This document shows, piece by piece, positions 7,938-17,005 of a DNA stretch of 20,406 nucleotides. The stretch covers positions 1 to 20,406 of the forward strand of contig CAMLJR010000039.1 of assembly GCA_946480345.1 (NCBI GenBank), written 5' to 3'. Below the pieces are notes generated by a model, which ran no database searches, was not told the origin of the DNA, and saw nothing but the letters and a program-made list of their open reading frames with translations. How positions within the stretch are numbered: the stretch's first letter is position 1; each line of letters starts with the position of its first letter. The position numbers and the translations under genes were made by a program. Source of the stretch: an uncultured Spongiibacteraceae bacterium (GTDB lineage Bacteria > Pseudomonadota > Gammaproteobacteria > Pseudomonadales > CAMLJR01).

Positions 7938-9128
7938 TCAAAAGAAGGTAATTTCGTCATCTTGCGTTTGTGCTGCCCTGCCTGAATAACCGGTGTGCGC
8001 GGAGCGCTCTTCCGCCATTGCATAAGTGCGCTGCAATTCTTCGAGCAGCAGGCGTGTATCGATCGGCTCGAAATTTCCGCCGTTAAGTACTCCGCGGCAG
8101 CTTTCATCGAAATGATTCGGCAACGAACCGATGTGATCGCGCACGTGACACAGCACTTGGCTGACGCGATCCTGAAATTGCAGCTGCACCATCGCATCGG
8201 CAATTTCGTCTTTAATGCCGCCGCTTTGCGAGCGCAAAATATCGCTCGAATCGGATAGCGCTTCGGTGACTTCGCGGAAATCGCACAGCACCGCTTCAAT
8301 AGCCTGCTCGGAACGCGTTACCGATTGCGCTTCGTTCGATGCGGTTTGATCGGCGGCGCGTACTGCGGTGCTGATCGCGTTCGAAATGGTTTCAACTTTT
8401 GCGCTGATGCGTGTGCCGGTTTCTTTCGACAGGTTCGACAGTTTGCGCACCTCGTCAGCAACGACGGCGAAACCACGGCCGACTTCGCCGGCGCGCGCTG
8501 CTTCGATTGCCGCGTTCAGCGCGAGCAGATTGGTTTGATCGGCGATACCGGCGACATCGACCGCCATCTGTTTCAGCTCGCCGATGAAGTCGAGCAAGCC
8601 GCTTACTTCGGCGAGCATTGCCTGCTTGTTGTCCATCGCCAATTTCAGCGATGCGACCACTTCGCTCAATTGCGCATCGCAGCGCGCGAATACGGATACC
8701 GTGCCGCTGCCGCCTTCCAATTCGCCGGCGGCGGATTCGGAAGCCGCCACCGCGCCTTCGAGCTTCTCGACGATGCCGGCGAACTGCGCCGTAAGCATCG
8801 TTATCGCCTCTTCCATCTGTGAGCGGCTCAATTCGATTTGGCGCTGCCAGACCGGCACGACTTCATGGCTGAATGCCTGCACGCTATCGACGAACGGCTC
8901 CGCGCCCGCGCGAAACTCGCGCTCGGCCTGCTCGCGCGCGGTTGCGGCGGCGTGTTCGACCGATGCGCTAATGCGAGCGCCCAACAGAAATTGACTGACG
9001 AATGCAGCGGCAGCCAACACCGCGGCGCTCACCGCGAATTGCCAGCCAAAGCCGAATACGACAAAAGCGCCAACAATGGCGAGTGCTACAGGCGCTGCCA
9101 CATAAAGCCACGTGGATTGCGAATTCAT
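7938..9128 (-). CDS. Short membrane-anchored MCP-like protein with a CheZ-like D-x-x-x-Q motif
   Basis: This 396-residue protein begins with two closely spaced hydrophobic helices (about 7-27 and 30-50) and so has no periplasmic sensor domain. Next comes a coiled-coil region and an MCP signalling tip ([17 protein letters not shown], about 196-212). No HAMP domain is evident. In the returning helix F-Q-D-R-V-S-Q-V (318-325) resembles the CheZ active-site helix, with D320 and Q324 at the positions of E. coli CheZ D143 and Q147. The C-terminus [10 protein letters not shown] is acidic then aromatic, reminiscent of the CheZ tail that binds CheY. It is the first gene of the operon, just upstream of cheY, with AAGG before its ATG. 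The MCP call is firm; the phosphatase role is inferred. Confidence 0.9.
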   Translation of the reverse strand: MNSQSTWLYVAAPVALAIVGAFVVFGFGWQFAVSAAVLAAAAFVSQFLLGARISASVEHAAATAREQAEREFRAGAEPFVDSVQAFSHEVVPVWQRQIELSRSQMEEAITMLTAQFAGIVEKLEGAVAASESAAGELEGGSGTVSVFARCDAQLSEVVASLKLAMDNKQAMLAEVSGLLDFIGELKQMAVDVAGIADQTNLLALNAAIEAARAGEVGRGFAVVADEVRKLSNLSKETGTRISAKVETISNAISTAVRAADQTASNEAQSVTRSEQAIEAVLCDFREVTEALSDSSDILRSQSGGIKDEIADAMVQLQFQDRVSQVLCHVRDHIGSLPNHFDESCRGVLNGGNFEPIDTRLLLEELQRTYAMAEERSAHTGYSGRAAQTQDDEITFF

Positions 9129-9253
9129 CCGGGGTCACCTTCTCGCGAGAAACCACCGCTGCAAACCATCGAGCGGCATTTATTGGTTTTTAATAACTAT
9201 TGAATCGCTACTCAGCGGTATTAATTCATCGAGCAACAGGCTTCCGGCGCCAT

Positions 9254-9297
9254 AGCGACCGGTCGCTTTAATCTAGTTCATAACCGGGTTGTTTCAA
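9254..9297 (-). promoter_or_regulatory. Candidate sigma-70 promoter with an overlapping 14-base palindrome upstream of the chemosensory operon
   Basis: On the minus strand TTGAAA (9292-9297, 5 of 6 to the -35 consensus) is followed after 16 bases by TAGATT (9270-9275, 4 of 6 to the -10). Two bases further on is a perfect palindrome, AGCGACCGGTCGCT (9254-9267), placed over the expected transcription start. That is a typical repressor operator position. The leader to the first ATG would be about 130 bases. Support is from sequence pattern only. Confidence 0.4.
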
Positions 9298-9375
9298 GGC
9301 GAGATTGATAATGGAATTTTTATTGCGGGCGCGGATTTACGCGCTACGGCGGAGGCACTTCGGAAAATACGTACA

Positions 9376-9420
9376 TGAAAAATTCAAATCGCCACGCGCG
9401 AGCGCGGCGATTTGAATTCT
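9376..9420 (-). terminator. Intrinsic terminator-like hairpin downstream of purA
   Basis: A perfect 13-base inverted repeat (arms 9381-9393 and 9406-9418) continues, after one mismatch, with three further pairs around a GCGA loop. In the minus-strand direction the stem runs into five T residues. This matches a Rho-independent terminator about 30 bases after the purA stop. It also isolates the chemosensory operon from read-through. Confidence 0.75.
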
Positions 9421-9448
9421 ATGGAAGGGAAATGAAAGCAGCGTGCTA

Positions 9449-10780
<1,332 letters not shown>

Positions 10781-10832
10781 TCAACAGATAGAGGCTGTAT
10801 TCGTTCCAAGGGCCATCAATGCGCTCCTGCAC

Positions 10833-12014
10833 TTAAGCAGTCAGCGCGACCACTTGCCAATTGTTGCCGGTTAACACCAGTTCGCGATCGCACCCTTCGG
10901 GTCGCGGCTGATCTGGTAGAGCACTGATGACGCGCTCGCCGGCGGCACGCAACGTCTGTACGGCGTGCCACAGTTCGATCGAATCATCGGCAGGAGCCAG
11001 AATCGAGCCTGCGCTCGAAATAAACTCGCCGCTCGATAGCGCGACCAACGCTTTGAGATCGCTGCTAAAACCAGTCGCAGGCCGGGCGCGACCAAATACT
11101 TCGCCGATATGGTCATAGCGCCCGCCGTTGGCCAGCGCCTGCCCCCAGCCATCGGCAAGCGCAGCGAATACCACACCGGTGTGGTAGTGGTAGCCGCGCA
11201 ATTCGCTGAGATCAAAGTAAAGGTTGACCTCGGGCATGCGCGCACGCACCGCTTCGGCGATCGCGATCAGCTCGTCGATGGCCGTCAACACATCCGCAGG
11301 CGCGCCGGTGAAAATCCCACGGGCCCGCGTCAACACATCGAAGCCACCTTGCAACCGACTCAACTCATCGAGCCAGCGCCGCAACGATGCATCCTCGACC
11401 GAGCGTTGCAATACCGCCGCGATTTCGCCGGTGGCCTTGCGCTGTAATGCATCGAACAACGCGCGTTCGTCGTTATCGTTAAGCCGCGCAGCCTGCACTA
11501 GCGCGCGGTAAATAGCGACATGACCGAGATCCAGCGTAATGCCTTCGATACCTGCGCAACGTAATGTTTCGAGCATCAGCAGTACGACTTCGCGATCCGA
11601 CGCAAGGCCGGCATCGCCATAAAACTCAACGCCGATCTGAATCGGCGAGCGCGATGCGAGCAGCGATTTCGGACGCGTATGCAGCACGCTGCCGGCATAA
11701 CACAGCCGAACCGGCCCTTCGCGACGCAGACTGTGCGCATCCATACGCGCGACTTGCGGCGTGATATCGGCACGAATGCCCATGCTGCGGCCACTGAGCT
11801 GGTCGGTGACTTTAAACGTCAGCAGATCGACATCGGAACCGAGGCCGATCAGCAGCGAATCGGTGAATTCAAGCAGCGGCGGCATGACGAGGTCATAGCC
11901 CCAGCCACGATAGAGATCGAGCAGGCGGCGGCGCAGCGCTTCCGCGCGCTCGGCTTGCGCGGGCAGCAGTTCCTCGACGCCGTCGGGGAGCAACCAGCGG
12001 TCGACGGTGGTCAT
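10833..12014 (-). CDS. hisZ: ATP phosphoribosyltransferase regulatory subunit HisZ
   Basis: HisZ is a histidyl-tRNA-synthetase-like protein without aminoacylation activity. It forms the octameric first enzyme of histidine synthesis with a short-form HisG. The 393-residue product, starting M-T-T-V-D-R-W-L-L-P-D-G at 12014, matches the family's N-terminus and length; the upstream extension to 12095 runs into the hflC terminator and was rejected. Class II synthetase-like segments are visible, including the ligand-loop region F-D-L-S-E-L-R-G-Y-H-Y-H-T-G and the G-G-R-Y-D-H-I pattern. No clear Shine-Dalgarno is present. It is the first gene after the hflC terminator, so it should have its own promoter, but none could be identified confidently. 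Confidence 0.95.
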   Translation of the reverse strand: MTTVDRWLLPDGVEELLPAQAERAEALRRRLLDLYRGWGYDLVMPPLLEFTDSLLIGLGSDVDLLTFKVTDQLSGRSMGIRADITPQVARMDAHSLRREGPVRLCYAGSVLHTRPKSLLASRSPIQIGVEFYGDAGLASDREVVLLMLETLRCAGIEGITLDLGHVAIYRALVQAARLNDNDERALFDALQRKATGEIAAVLQRSVEDASLRRWLDELSRLQGGFDVLTRARGIFTGAPADVLTAIDELIAIAEAVRARMPEVNLYFDLSELRGYHYHTGVVFAALADGWGQALANGGRYDHIGEVFGRARPATGFSSDLKALVALSSGEFISSAGSILAPADDSIELWHAVQTLRAAGERVISALPDQPRPEGCDRELVLTGNNWQVVALTA

Positions 12015-12095
12015 GATTTCGCTATCCGCTTCGGATCGATTGTCATTCGGGAACGTATGCCTTGGGAAAACAGCGCTTGAGGAAATTGCGCCCAC

Positions 12096-12125
12096 AAAAA
12101 ACCCGGGCTGGAGACCAGCCCGGGT
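12096..12125 (-). terminator. Strong intrinsic terminator after hflC
   Basis: A perfect 11-base G+C-rich inverted repeat (arms 12101-12111 and 12115-12125) encloses a 3-base loop. In the minus-strand direction it is followed at once by a run of T residues (six A on the plus strand, 12096-12101, one of them in the stem). It lies 26 bases after the hflC stop and before the hisZ start, ending the housekeeping operon. Confidence 0.95.
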
Positions 12126-12151
12126 GCGCGATCATATCATAAGGCCCGGAA

Positions 12152-13030
12152 CTAACGCCCGCCGCCGCGCTGATTGTTCAGATACTTGAAGAAATCGCCT
12201 TTCGGATCGAGCACCAGCAGATCGCTGCGTTTGCCGAAGCTTTCGCGGTATGCGTTGAGACTGCGCACGAACGCGTAAAACTCGGGATCTTGTTTATACG
12301 CAGCGGCATAAATAGCCGAGGCTTTCGCATCGCCTTCACCACGCACCAGCTCGGCTTCACGATAGGCGGTCGCTTCGAGAATGGTTTTCTCGCGATCGGC
12401 GGCGGCGCGAATTTTTTCGCCGAGCTCACGACCGGTGGCGCGATGCTCCCGCGCTTCGCGCTCGCGCTCCGATTTCATCCGATCGAATACCGACTGACTG
12501 ACCTGCGACGGCAGATCGATACGCTTGACGCGCACATCGACGACTTCGATACCGAATTCCTTCTGCGCAATTTCGTTAAGGCTCTTGGTCAGATCAACCA
12601 TCAGCGACTCGCGCTCGCCGGATACGACTTCGTGCACGGTACGCTCGCCGAACTGATTGCGCAGACCAGTTTTCACGCGCTGTACTAATAACGCCTGCGC
12701 GCGCGCTTCATCACCGCTGGTGGCGGTATAGAAGCGCGAGGTGTCACTGATCCGCCATTTCGCATAGAAATCGACATCGAGCGGCTTTTTCTCGATCGTC
12801 AGAAAGCGCTCGGGTGCCGCATCGAGCGTAATCAAGCGACCATCGAATTTACGCACCGTATGTACGAACGGCAATTTCGCATGCAGGCCGACCGGGATAT
12901 TCGCCGTCACCACTTCGCCGAAACGCAACAGCACGCCGCGTTGCGTCGCATCGATAATGTAGAGACTGTTCGCGAGTGCAAACACCGCCAGCACGGCAGC
13001 GCCGACAATAACCATCAATTTGTTATTCAT
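12152..13030 (-). CDS. hflC: FtsH protease modulator HflC
   Basis: HflC is an inner-membrane SPFH/prohibitin-family protein that forms a large periplasmic cage with HflK around the FtsH protease. The 292-residue protein starts M-N-N-K-L-M-V-I-V-G with one N-terminal TM helix (about 5-24), followed by the SPFH domain (from about 25) and a Glu/Arg/Ala-rich coiled coil (about 165-230). The ATG at 13030 lies 1 base after the hflK stop and is preceded by a G-rich GGGAGGGG inside the hflK end. A longer in-frame extension to 13189 only shadows hflK. The strong terminator follows. Confidence 0.97.
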   Translation of the reverse strand: MNNKLMVIVGAAVLAVFALANSLYIIDATQRGVLLRFGEVVTANIPVGLHAKLPFVHTVRKFDGRLITLDAAPERFLTIEKKPLDVDFYAKWRISDTSRFYTATSGDEARAQALLVQRVKTGLRNQFGERTVHEVVSGERESLMVDLTKSLNEIAQKEFGIEVVDVRVKRIDLPSQVSQSVFDRMKSEREREAREHRATGRELGEKIRAAADREKTILEATAYREAELVRGEGDAKASAIYAAAYKQDPEFYAFVRSLNAYRESFGKRSDLLVLDPKGDFFKYLNNQRGGGR

Positions 13031-13031
13031 T

Positions 13032-14156
13032 TCAACGCCCCTCCCGACCGCGTGAAGGCGTATCGCGCCGCATCGGCGGCAACGATTCGACCTGAATTTC
13101 AGTGGTCGGCGCAGTCGATTCCGCCGCGCTTTGCTGCGGAACAATTTTATCGAGCGGCAGATAAAGCATGTTGTTGCCGCCCTGCACATCGACCAGCACT
13201 TTCGTCGAGCTATTTAAAACGCCCTGGATCGCATCGATGTAAAGACGCTGACGCGTAACCTCGGGCGCTTTGCGATATTCGGTCAGTAGTTTTTCGAAGC
13301 GCGCAGCCTCACCTTCGGCACGCGATACCACTTGCTCGCGATAAGCACTGGCTTCTTCGATCTGCCGCTGCGCACGCCCGCGCGCTTCCGGAATGATGCC
13401 GTTCGCGTAGGCTTCGGCTTCATTCTTCAAGCGCTCGCGATCTTCTTTTGCACGCGTTACATCATCGAATGCTTCCTGCACCTGCGACGGCGCATGTGCG
13501 TCCTCGACGTTGACCTTCGCGATCAGCATGCCGGTCTGATAGGCATCGAGATATTGTTGCAGGCGCTCCTGCACATCGACCGCGATCTGCTCGCGGCCTT
13601 CGGTGATGATTTGATCCATCACCACGCCACCGACCACATGACGCAACGCGCTTTCCATTGCCTGCTCCAGCGCACCTTCCGGATTGCGCACGCGCAACAG
13701 ATAGCTTTGCGGATCAGCAACGCGGTACTGCACCGAAATCGAAATATCGACGATGTTTTCGTCCTGCGTCAGCATCACGGAGCGGTGACCGGCAGATTGC
13801 ACCTTGGTCACGTTGACCTTGGCGACACGATCGATCAACGGAAAATTCCAATGCAGGCCGGGGTTGACGACTTCCTTAAATTGACCGAGGCGCAATACCA
13901 CCGCGCGCTCCTGCTGATCGAGCTGATAGAACCCGAACAGGAAATACAGCACCGCGGCGCCGATCAAAATCATCGCCAGCAGATTGCCGCCGCCGGGAAC
14001 CGATGAACTGCCGCCACTGCCGGACTTGCCGCCGCCGAACATGCTGTTAATTTTTTGCTGAAATTTCTTCAGCGCCTCATCGAGATCCGGCGGACCTTGG
14101 TCGCCACCACCCCATGGGTCTTTGGGTTTGCCGCCTCCCGGCTCGTTCCACGCCAT
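13032..14156 (-). CDS. hflK: FtsH protease modulator HflK
   Basis: HflK (374 aa) is the larger partner of HflC. Its N-terminal cytoplasmic segment, starting M-A-W-N-E-P-G-G-G, is Gly/Pro-rich as usual for the family. TM about 58-78 is followed by the SPFH domain (R-A-V-V-L-R-L-G-Q-F), a coiled coil with A-N-G-I-I-P-E-A-R-G, and a C-terminal segment including N-N-M-L-Y-L-P-L-D-K. GGAG lies 6 bases before the ATG. The 128-base gap from hflX contains a 9-base direct repeat AGAAATGAC (14238-14246 and 14257-14265) but no recognisable promoter or terminator. Confidence 0.97.
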   Translation of the reverse strand: MAWNEPGGGKPKDPWGGGDQGPPDLDEALKKFQQKINSMFGGGKSGSGGSSSVPGGGNLLAMILIGAAVLYFLFGFYQLDQQERAVVLRLGQFKEVVNPGLHWNFPLIDRVAKVNVTKVQSAGHRSVMLTQDENIVDISISVQYRVADPQSYLLRVRNPEGALEQAMESALRHVVGGVVMDQIITEGREQIAVDVQERLQQYLDAYQTGMLIAKVNVEDAHAPSQVQEAFDDVTRAKEDRERLKNEAEAYANGIIPEARGRAQRQIEEASAYREQVVSRAEGEAARFEKLLTEYRKAPEVTRQRLYIDAIQGVLNSSTKVLVDVQGGNNMLYLPLDKIVPQQSAAESTAPTTEIQVESLPPMRRDTPSRGREGR

Positions 14157-14284
14157 AACCTTCTCCGGGTTAAATCAAAAGTGTGTGTTTGCCAATTAAA
14201 TGCGCCGCGCAGTCTAACAAGTTTTCGGGCGACTTGAAGAAATGACTTCGGTAACGAGAAATGACGTCCAACCGAAACCGCAGC

Positions 14285-15571
14285 TCACCTCGGCTGCAAT
14301 AACGCGCCGGCGTCGAGCTGCTCGCTCAGCGCCAGGCGCTGAAAATCGAGCGCGGGCATTTTTATCGATAGCAGCGCACTACCATCTTCACGCTGCGCTT
14401 CGGAAATGACTGCGCCGGCTGCATAGAGCCGCGCGCGAAGCCGACCTTTGGCGGGATCGAGGACAAGGTCGCCAGCGATCACGTCACGCCCGAGCAACTC
14501 GGCGATGGCCTGCGGAATAAGTTCAAGGCCTCTGCGTTCGCGCGCCGAAACCCACACGCGTACCGGCAGACCTTGCTCATCGCGATCGATACGCGGCGCC
14601 ATGTCGGGTAAATCGATTTTATTGAACACGTCGAGCCGGGGCACTTCATCGGCATCGATTTCTTCGAGCACATCGACGACATGGGCGATGTTGGCGTCAC
14701 GTTCCTCGGCGGCACAGTCGATCACATGCAACAACAGATCGGCATCGGTGACCTGTTCGAGCGTGGCGCGAAACGCTTCGACCAACTTATGCGGCAAATG
14801 CCGGATAAAACCCACAGTGTCGGCGAGCAGCACTGGGCCGAGTTCAGGAATCGAGACTCGGCGCAACGTAGGATCGAGCGTCGCGAACAACTGATCGGCT
14901 GCGTACACATCGGCCTGGGTAATGGCATTGAATAGGGTGGACTTGCCGGCATTGGTGTAACCGACCAACGAAATCGCCGGCAACTCGGCGCGCTGACGCG
15001 CGCGGCCTGCCTGCTTGCGTTGCACGCGCACTTTTTCAAGTCGGGCATTGATCGCCTTGATGCGTTCGCGTAATAACCGACGGTCGGTTTCCAACTGCGT
15101 TTCACCCGGACCACGCAGACCGATACCGCCTTTTTGGCGCTCAAGGTGAGTCCAGCCGCGCACAAGTCGCGTCGACATATGCTGCAATTGCGCGAGCTCG
15201 ACTTGCAGCTTGCCTTCGTAAGTGCGCGCACGTTGCGCAAAAATATCGAGAATCAGACCGGTGCGATCGAGCACGCGACATTTGAGCTCGCGCTCGAGAT
15301 TGCGCTCCTGGCTCGGACGCAGCGCGTGATTGAATAAAACGAGTTCGGCTTCATGCTCGGCAACCGCCTGACGAATTTCTTCAAGCTTGCCGATACCGAT
15401 AAAAAATTGCGGATCGGGCGCCGCGCGGCGCCCCGTCAAAAACGCTACCGGCAGACCACCGGCAGAGACCACCAGCTCTTCAAATTCATGCGGATCTTCA
15501 GCGTCTTCGCGATTGTTGAAATCGACGTGAACCAGAACCGCACGTTCGCCGGTGGCGGGGCGCTCAAACAA
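14285..15571 (-). CDS. hflX: Ribosome-splitting GTPase HflX
   Basis: HflX is a translational GTPase that rescues stalled ribosomes by splitting subunits, notably under heat stress. The 428-residue product aligns from the first residue with E. coli HflX (M-F-E-R against M-F-D-R). Its N-terminal HflX domain contains L-D-R-T-G-L-I-L-D-I-F-A-Q-R-A and the G-G-I-G-L-R-G-P-G-E-T-Q-L-E linker. The G domain shows G1 G-Y-T-N-A-G-K-S (204-211), G3 D-T-V-G-F (251-255) and G4 N-K-I-D (317-320). The start codon is TTG at 15571. A GAGGT lies 6 bases upstream and includes part of the hfq stop codon, so translation is probably tied to hfq. Confidence 0.96.
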   Translation of the reverse strand: MFERPATGERAVLVHVDFNNREDAEDPHEFEELVVSAGGLPVAFLTGRRAAPDPQFFIGIGKLEEIRQAVAEHEAELVLFNHALRPSQERNLERELKCRVLDRTGLILDIFAQRARTYEGKLQVELAQLQHMSTRLVRGWTHLERQKGGIGLRGPGETQLETDRRLLRERIKAINARLEKVRVQRKQAGRARQRAELPAISLVGYTNAGKSTLFNAITQADVYAADQLFATLDPTLRRVSIPELGPVLLADTVGFIRHLPHKLVEAFRATLEQVTDADLLLHVIDCAAEERDANIAHVVDVLEEIDADEVPRLDVFNKIDLPDMAPRIDRDEQGLPVRVWVSARERRGLELIPQAIAELLGRDVIAGDLVLDPAKGRLRARLYAAGAVISEAQREDGSALLSIKMPALDFQRLALSEQLDAGALLQPR

Positions 15572-15580
15572 CTAGCGACC

Positions 15581-15841
15581 TCATTCGTTCTCGTCGCTCT
15601 CTTCCGAATCCGATTGCGGATTAGCCATCGGCAGACGCACAACGCGCGAGGGCACTACAGTGGAAATCGCGTGCTTGTAGACCATTTGGCTCACGGTGTT
15701 TTTCAGCAGCACGACGAATTGGTCGAACGATTCGATCTGGCCTTGCAACTTGATTCCGTTCACCAGATAGATCGATACCGGAATGCGCTCTTTGCGCAAA
15801 ATGTTCAGGTAAGGGTCTTGTAGCGTGTGCCCTTTTGACAT
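15581..15841 (-). CDS. hfq: RNA chaperone Hfq
   Basis: Hfq is a hexameric Sm-like protein that pairs small RNAs with mRNAs. The 86-residue product starts [13 protein letters not shown]. Both Sm motifs are present: Sm1 L-V-N-G-I-K-L-Q-G and Sm2 around Y-K-H-A-I-S-T, which lines the uridine-binding proximal face. The tail is short and acidic (D-S-E-E-S-D-E-N-E), as in pseudomonads rather than the longer E. coli tail. AAGGAG sits 8 bases before the ATG, an excellent ribosome site; upstream in-frame codons to 15868 were rejected. The 171-base leader region after miaA is long enough for a promoter and autoregulatory sites. Confidence 0.98.
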   Translation of the reverse strand: MSKGHTLQDPYLNILRKERIPVSIYLVNGIKLQGQIESFDQFVVLLKNTVSQMVYKHAISTVVPSRVVRLPMANPQSDSEESDENE

Positions 15842-15950
15842 TTGTATTCTCCTTTCTATAAGCCCCAAGTCGGGGAAGATGGATGAGTTAGTTGTTTTGA
15901 AGCATCGCGATACGGATCGCCTCGCGGCGAACGTGGAGTTCTGACCGAAT

Positions 15951-15997
15951 GTTACCGTAACAGTTCAATACGGTTACGAAACGAGCTCGAAAGTATA
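15951..15997 (-). promoter_or_regulatory. Candidate hfq promoter element and imperfect palindrome
   Basis: In the miaA-hfq gap, TATACT on the minus strand (15992-15997) resembles a -10 box. No good -35 lies at normal spacing, so an activator or another sigma factor would be needed. Just downstream, 15951-15977 is a 27-base near-palindrome with G-T-A-A-C-C-G-T-A facing T-A-C-G-G-T-A-A-C, one mismatch in the outer nine pairs. Nearer the gene, CCCC-GACTT-GGGG could form a small hairpin about 10 bases before the hfq ribosome site. Confidence 0.3.
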
Positions 15998-16012
15998 ACG
16001 CAAGCTATCAAT

Positions 16013-17005
16013 TCAATTGGAGATTTGGCTCATATATTTCAAGAGTGCGTCTGCAACGGGAACACTCGGTAACATTCCAGCGGCTAACGGCACGTCTGCA
16101 GCTTCCACTAAACATTGCTGCTCATCGAACGGCAACCAGTTTAAATCGGGCCACCCCCGCAACCAGGTCAGCTGGCGTTTTGCCAATTGCCGCGTGGCGA
16201 TAATGCCCCGCTCGATCATCGTGTCGTAATCGATGACGCCGGCGAGATAATCCCAAACCTGCCGATAGCCAACCGCCCGGATCGACGGCAGATCGGGCGA
16301 TAAATCGGGTCGCTGAAACAGCGCTTCGACTTCTTCGATAAATCCTTGCGTCAGCATTTGACGAAAGCGCGACTCGATACGCCGATGCAACACGCTGCGA
16401 TCAACCGGACTGAGCGCAAATGCGATGAGCTCGTGATCGAGTTCGGCTTCGCCCTGCTGCTGTTGTAATTCGCTGATCGGAATTCCGCCGATACGAAACA
16501 CTTCCAACGCGCGCTGTAACCGCTGCGAATGATGAGGATGAATGCGTTCGGCGGCGGCCGGGTCGACTTGCGCCAGCTGCGCATGCATGGCCGGCCAACC
16601 GAGACGCTCGGCATCGGCGAGAATTTCAGCGCGGATGGCGGCATCCGCTGCGGGCATCGCCGCGATGCCATCGCGCAGCACTTTGAAATACAGCATCGTG
16701 CCGCCAACCAGCAACGGAATGCGCCCGCGCGCACTGATTTCATCCATCAGCTTCAACGCGTCGCGGCGAAAATCGGCGGCGGAATACGCTTCGGCTGGAT
16801 CGCGGATATCGATCAGATGATGCGGCACCAACGCACGCTCGGCCGGCGACGGTTTGGCAGTGCCGATATCCATGCCGCGATAAACGAGCGCCGAATCGAC
16901 GCTGATGATTTCGCATGGAAAGTGCTCGCATAGCGTCAATGCCAGCGCGGTTTTACCCGACGCGGTCGGCCCTGCGATACAAATCGCGCGCGGACGCTGA
17001 CTCAT
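16013..17005 (-). CDS. miaA: tRNA dimethylallyltransferase MiaA
   Basis: MiaA transfers the dimethylallyl group from DMAPP to the N6 of adenosine 37 in tRNAs reading UNN codons. The product is 330 aa (E. coli 316). The P-loop-like G-P-T-A-S-G-K-T is at residues 12-19 and is followed by [16 protein letters not shown], the usual catalytic/nucleotide region. Later come [10 protein letters not shown], a helical insertion and the [14 protein letters not shown] segment. Its ATG overlaps the mutL stop as ATGA, indicating translational coupling. It precedes hfq, as in Enterobacteria and Pseudomonas. Confidence 0.97.
   Translation of the reverse strand: MSQRPRAICIAGPTASGKTALALTLCEHFPCEIISVDSALVYRGMDIGTAKPSPAERALVPHHLIDIRDPAEAYSAADFRRDALKLMDEISARGRIPLLVGGTMLYFKVLRDGIAAMPAADAAIRAEILADAERLGWPAMHAQLAQVDPAAAERIHPHHSQRLQRALEVFRIGGIPISELQQQQGEAELDHELIAFALSPVDRSVLHRRIESRFRQMLTQGFIEEVEALFQRPDLSPDLPSIRAVGYRQVWDYLAGVIDYDTMIERGIIATRQLAKRQLTWLRGWPDLNWLPFDEQQCLVEAADVPLAAGMLPSVPVADALLKYMSQISN

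Larger units (their letters stand above)
9129..9448. other. 320-base intergenic region between purA and the chemosensory operon
   Basis: This region contains no credible gene. Its left part (9129-9300) carries the candidate promoter and palindrome for the chemosensory operon. Its right part (9376-9420) carries the purA terminator hairpin. Between them, 9301-9375 shows no recognisable feature. A sigma-28-like TAAAG at about 9266-9270 on the minus strand has no correctly spaced GCCGATAA partner. Confidence 0.7.

Noticed and set aside
9240..9270. Possible sigma-28 flagellar promoter (TAAAG box) before the chemosensory operon
   Set aside because: The only GCCG-like partner is spaced about 14 bases away instead of 11 and matches poorly, so sigma-28 control is not supported.
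12015..12095. N-terminal extension of hisZ by 27 codons
   Set aside because: It has no family similarity and reaches the T-run of the hflC terminator. The M-T-T-V-D-R-W start matches known HisZ proteins.
13031..13189. N-terminal extension of hflC by 53 codons
   Set aside because: It lies wholly inside hflK in another frame and is Arg/Cys-rich. The hflC start at 13030 has a ribosome site and the expected TM helix.
14238..14265. 9-base direct repeat AGAAATGAC in the hflX-hflK gap
   Set aside because: Two short copies without further symmetry or a nearby promoter give no basis for a regulatory call.
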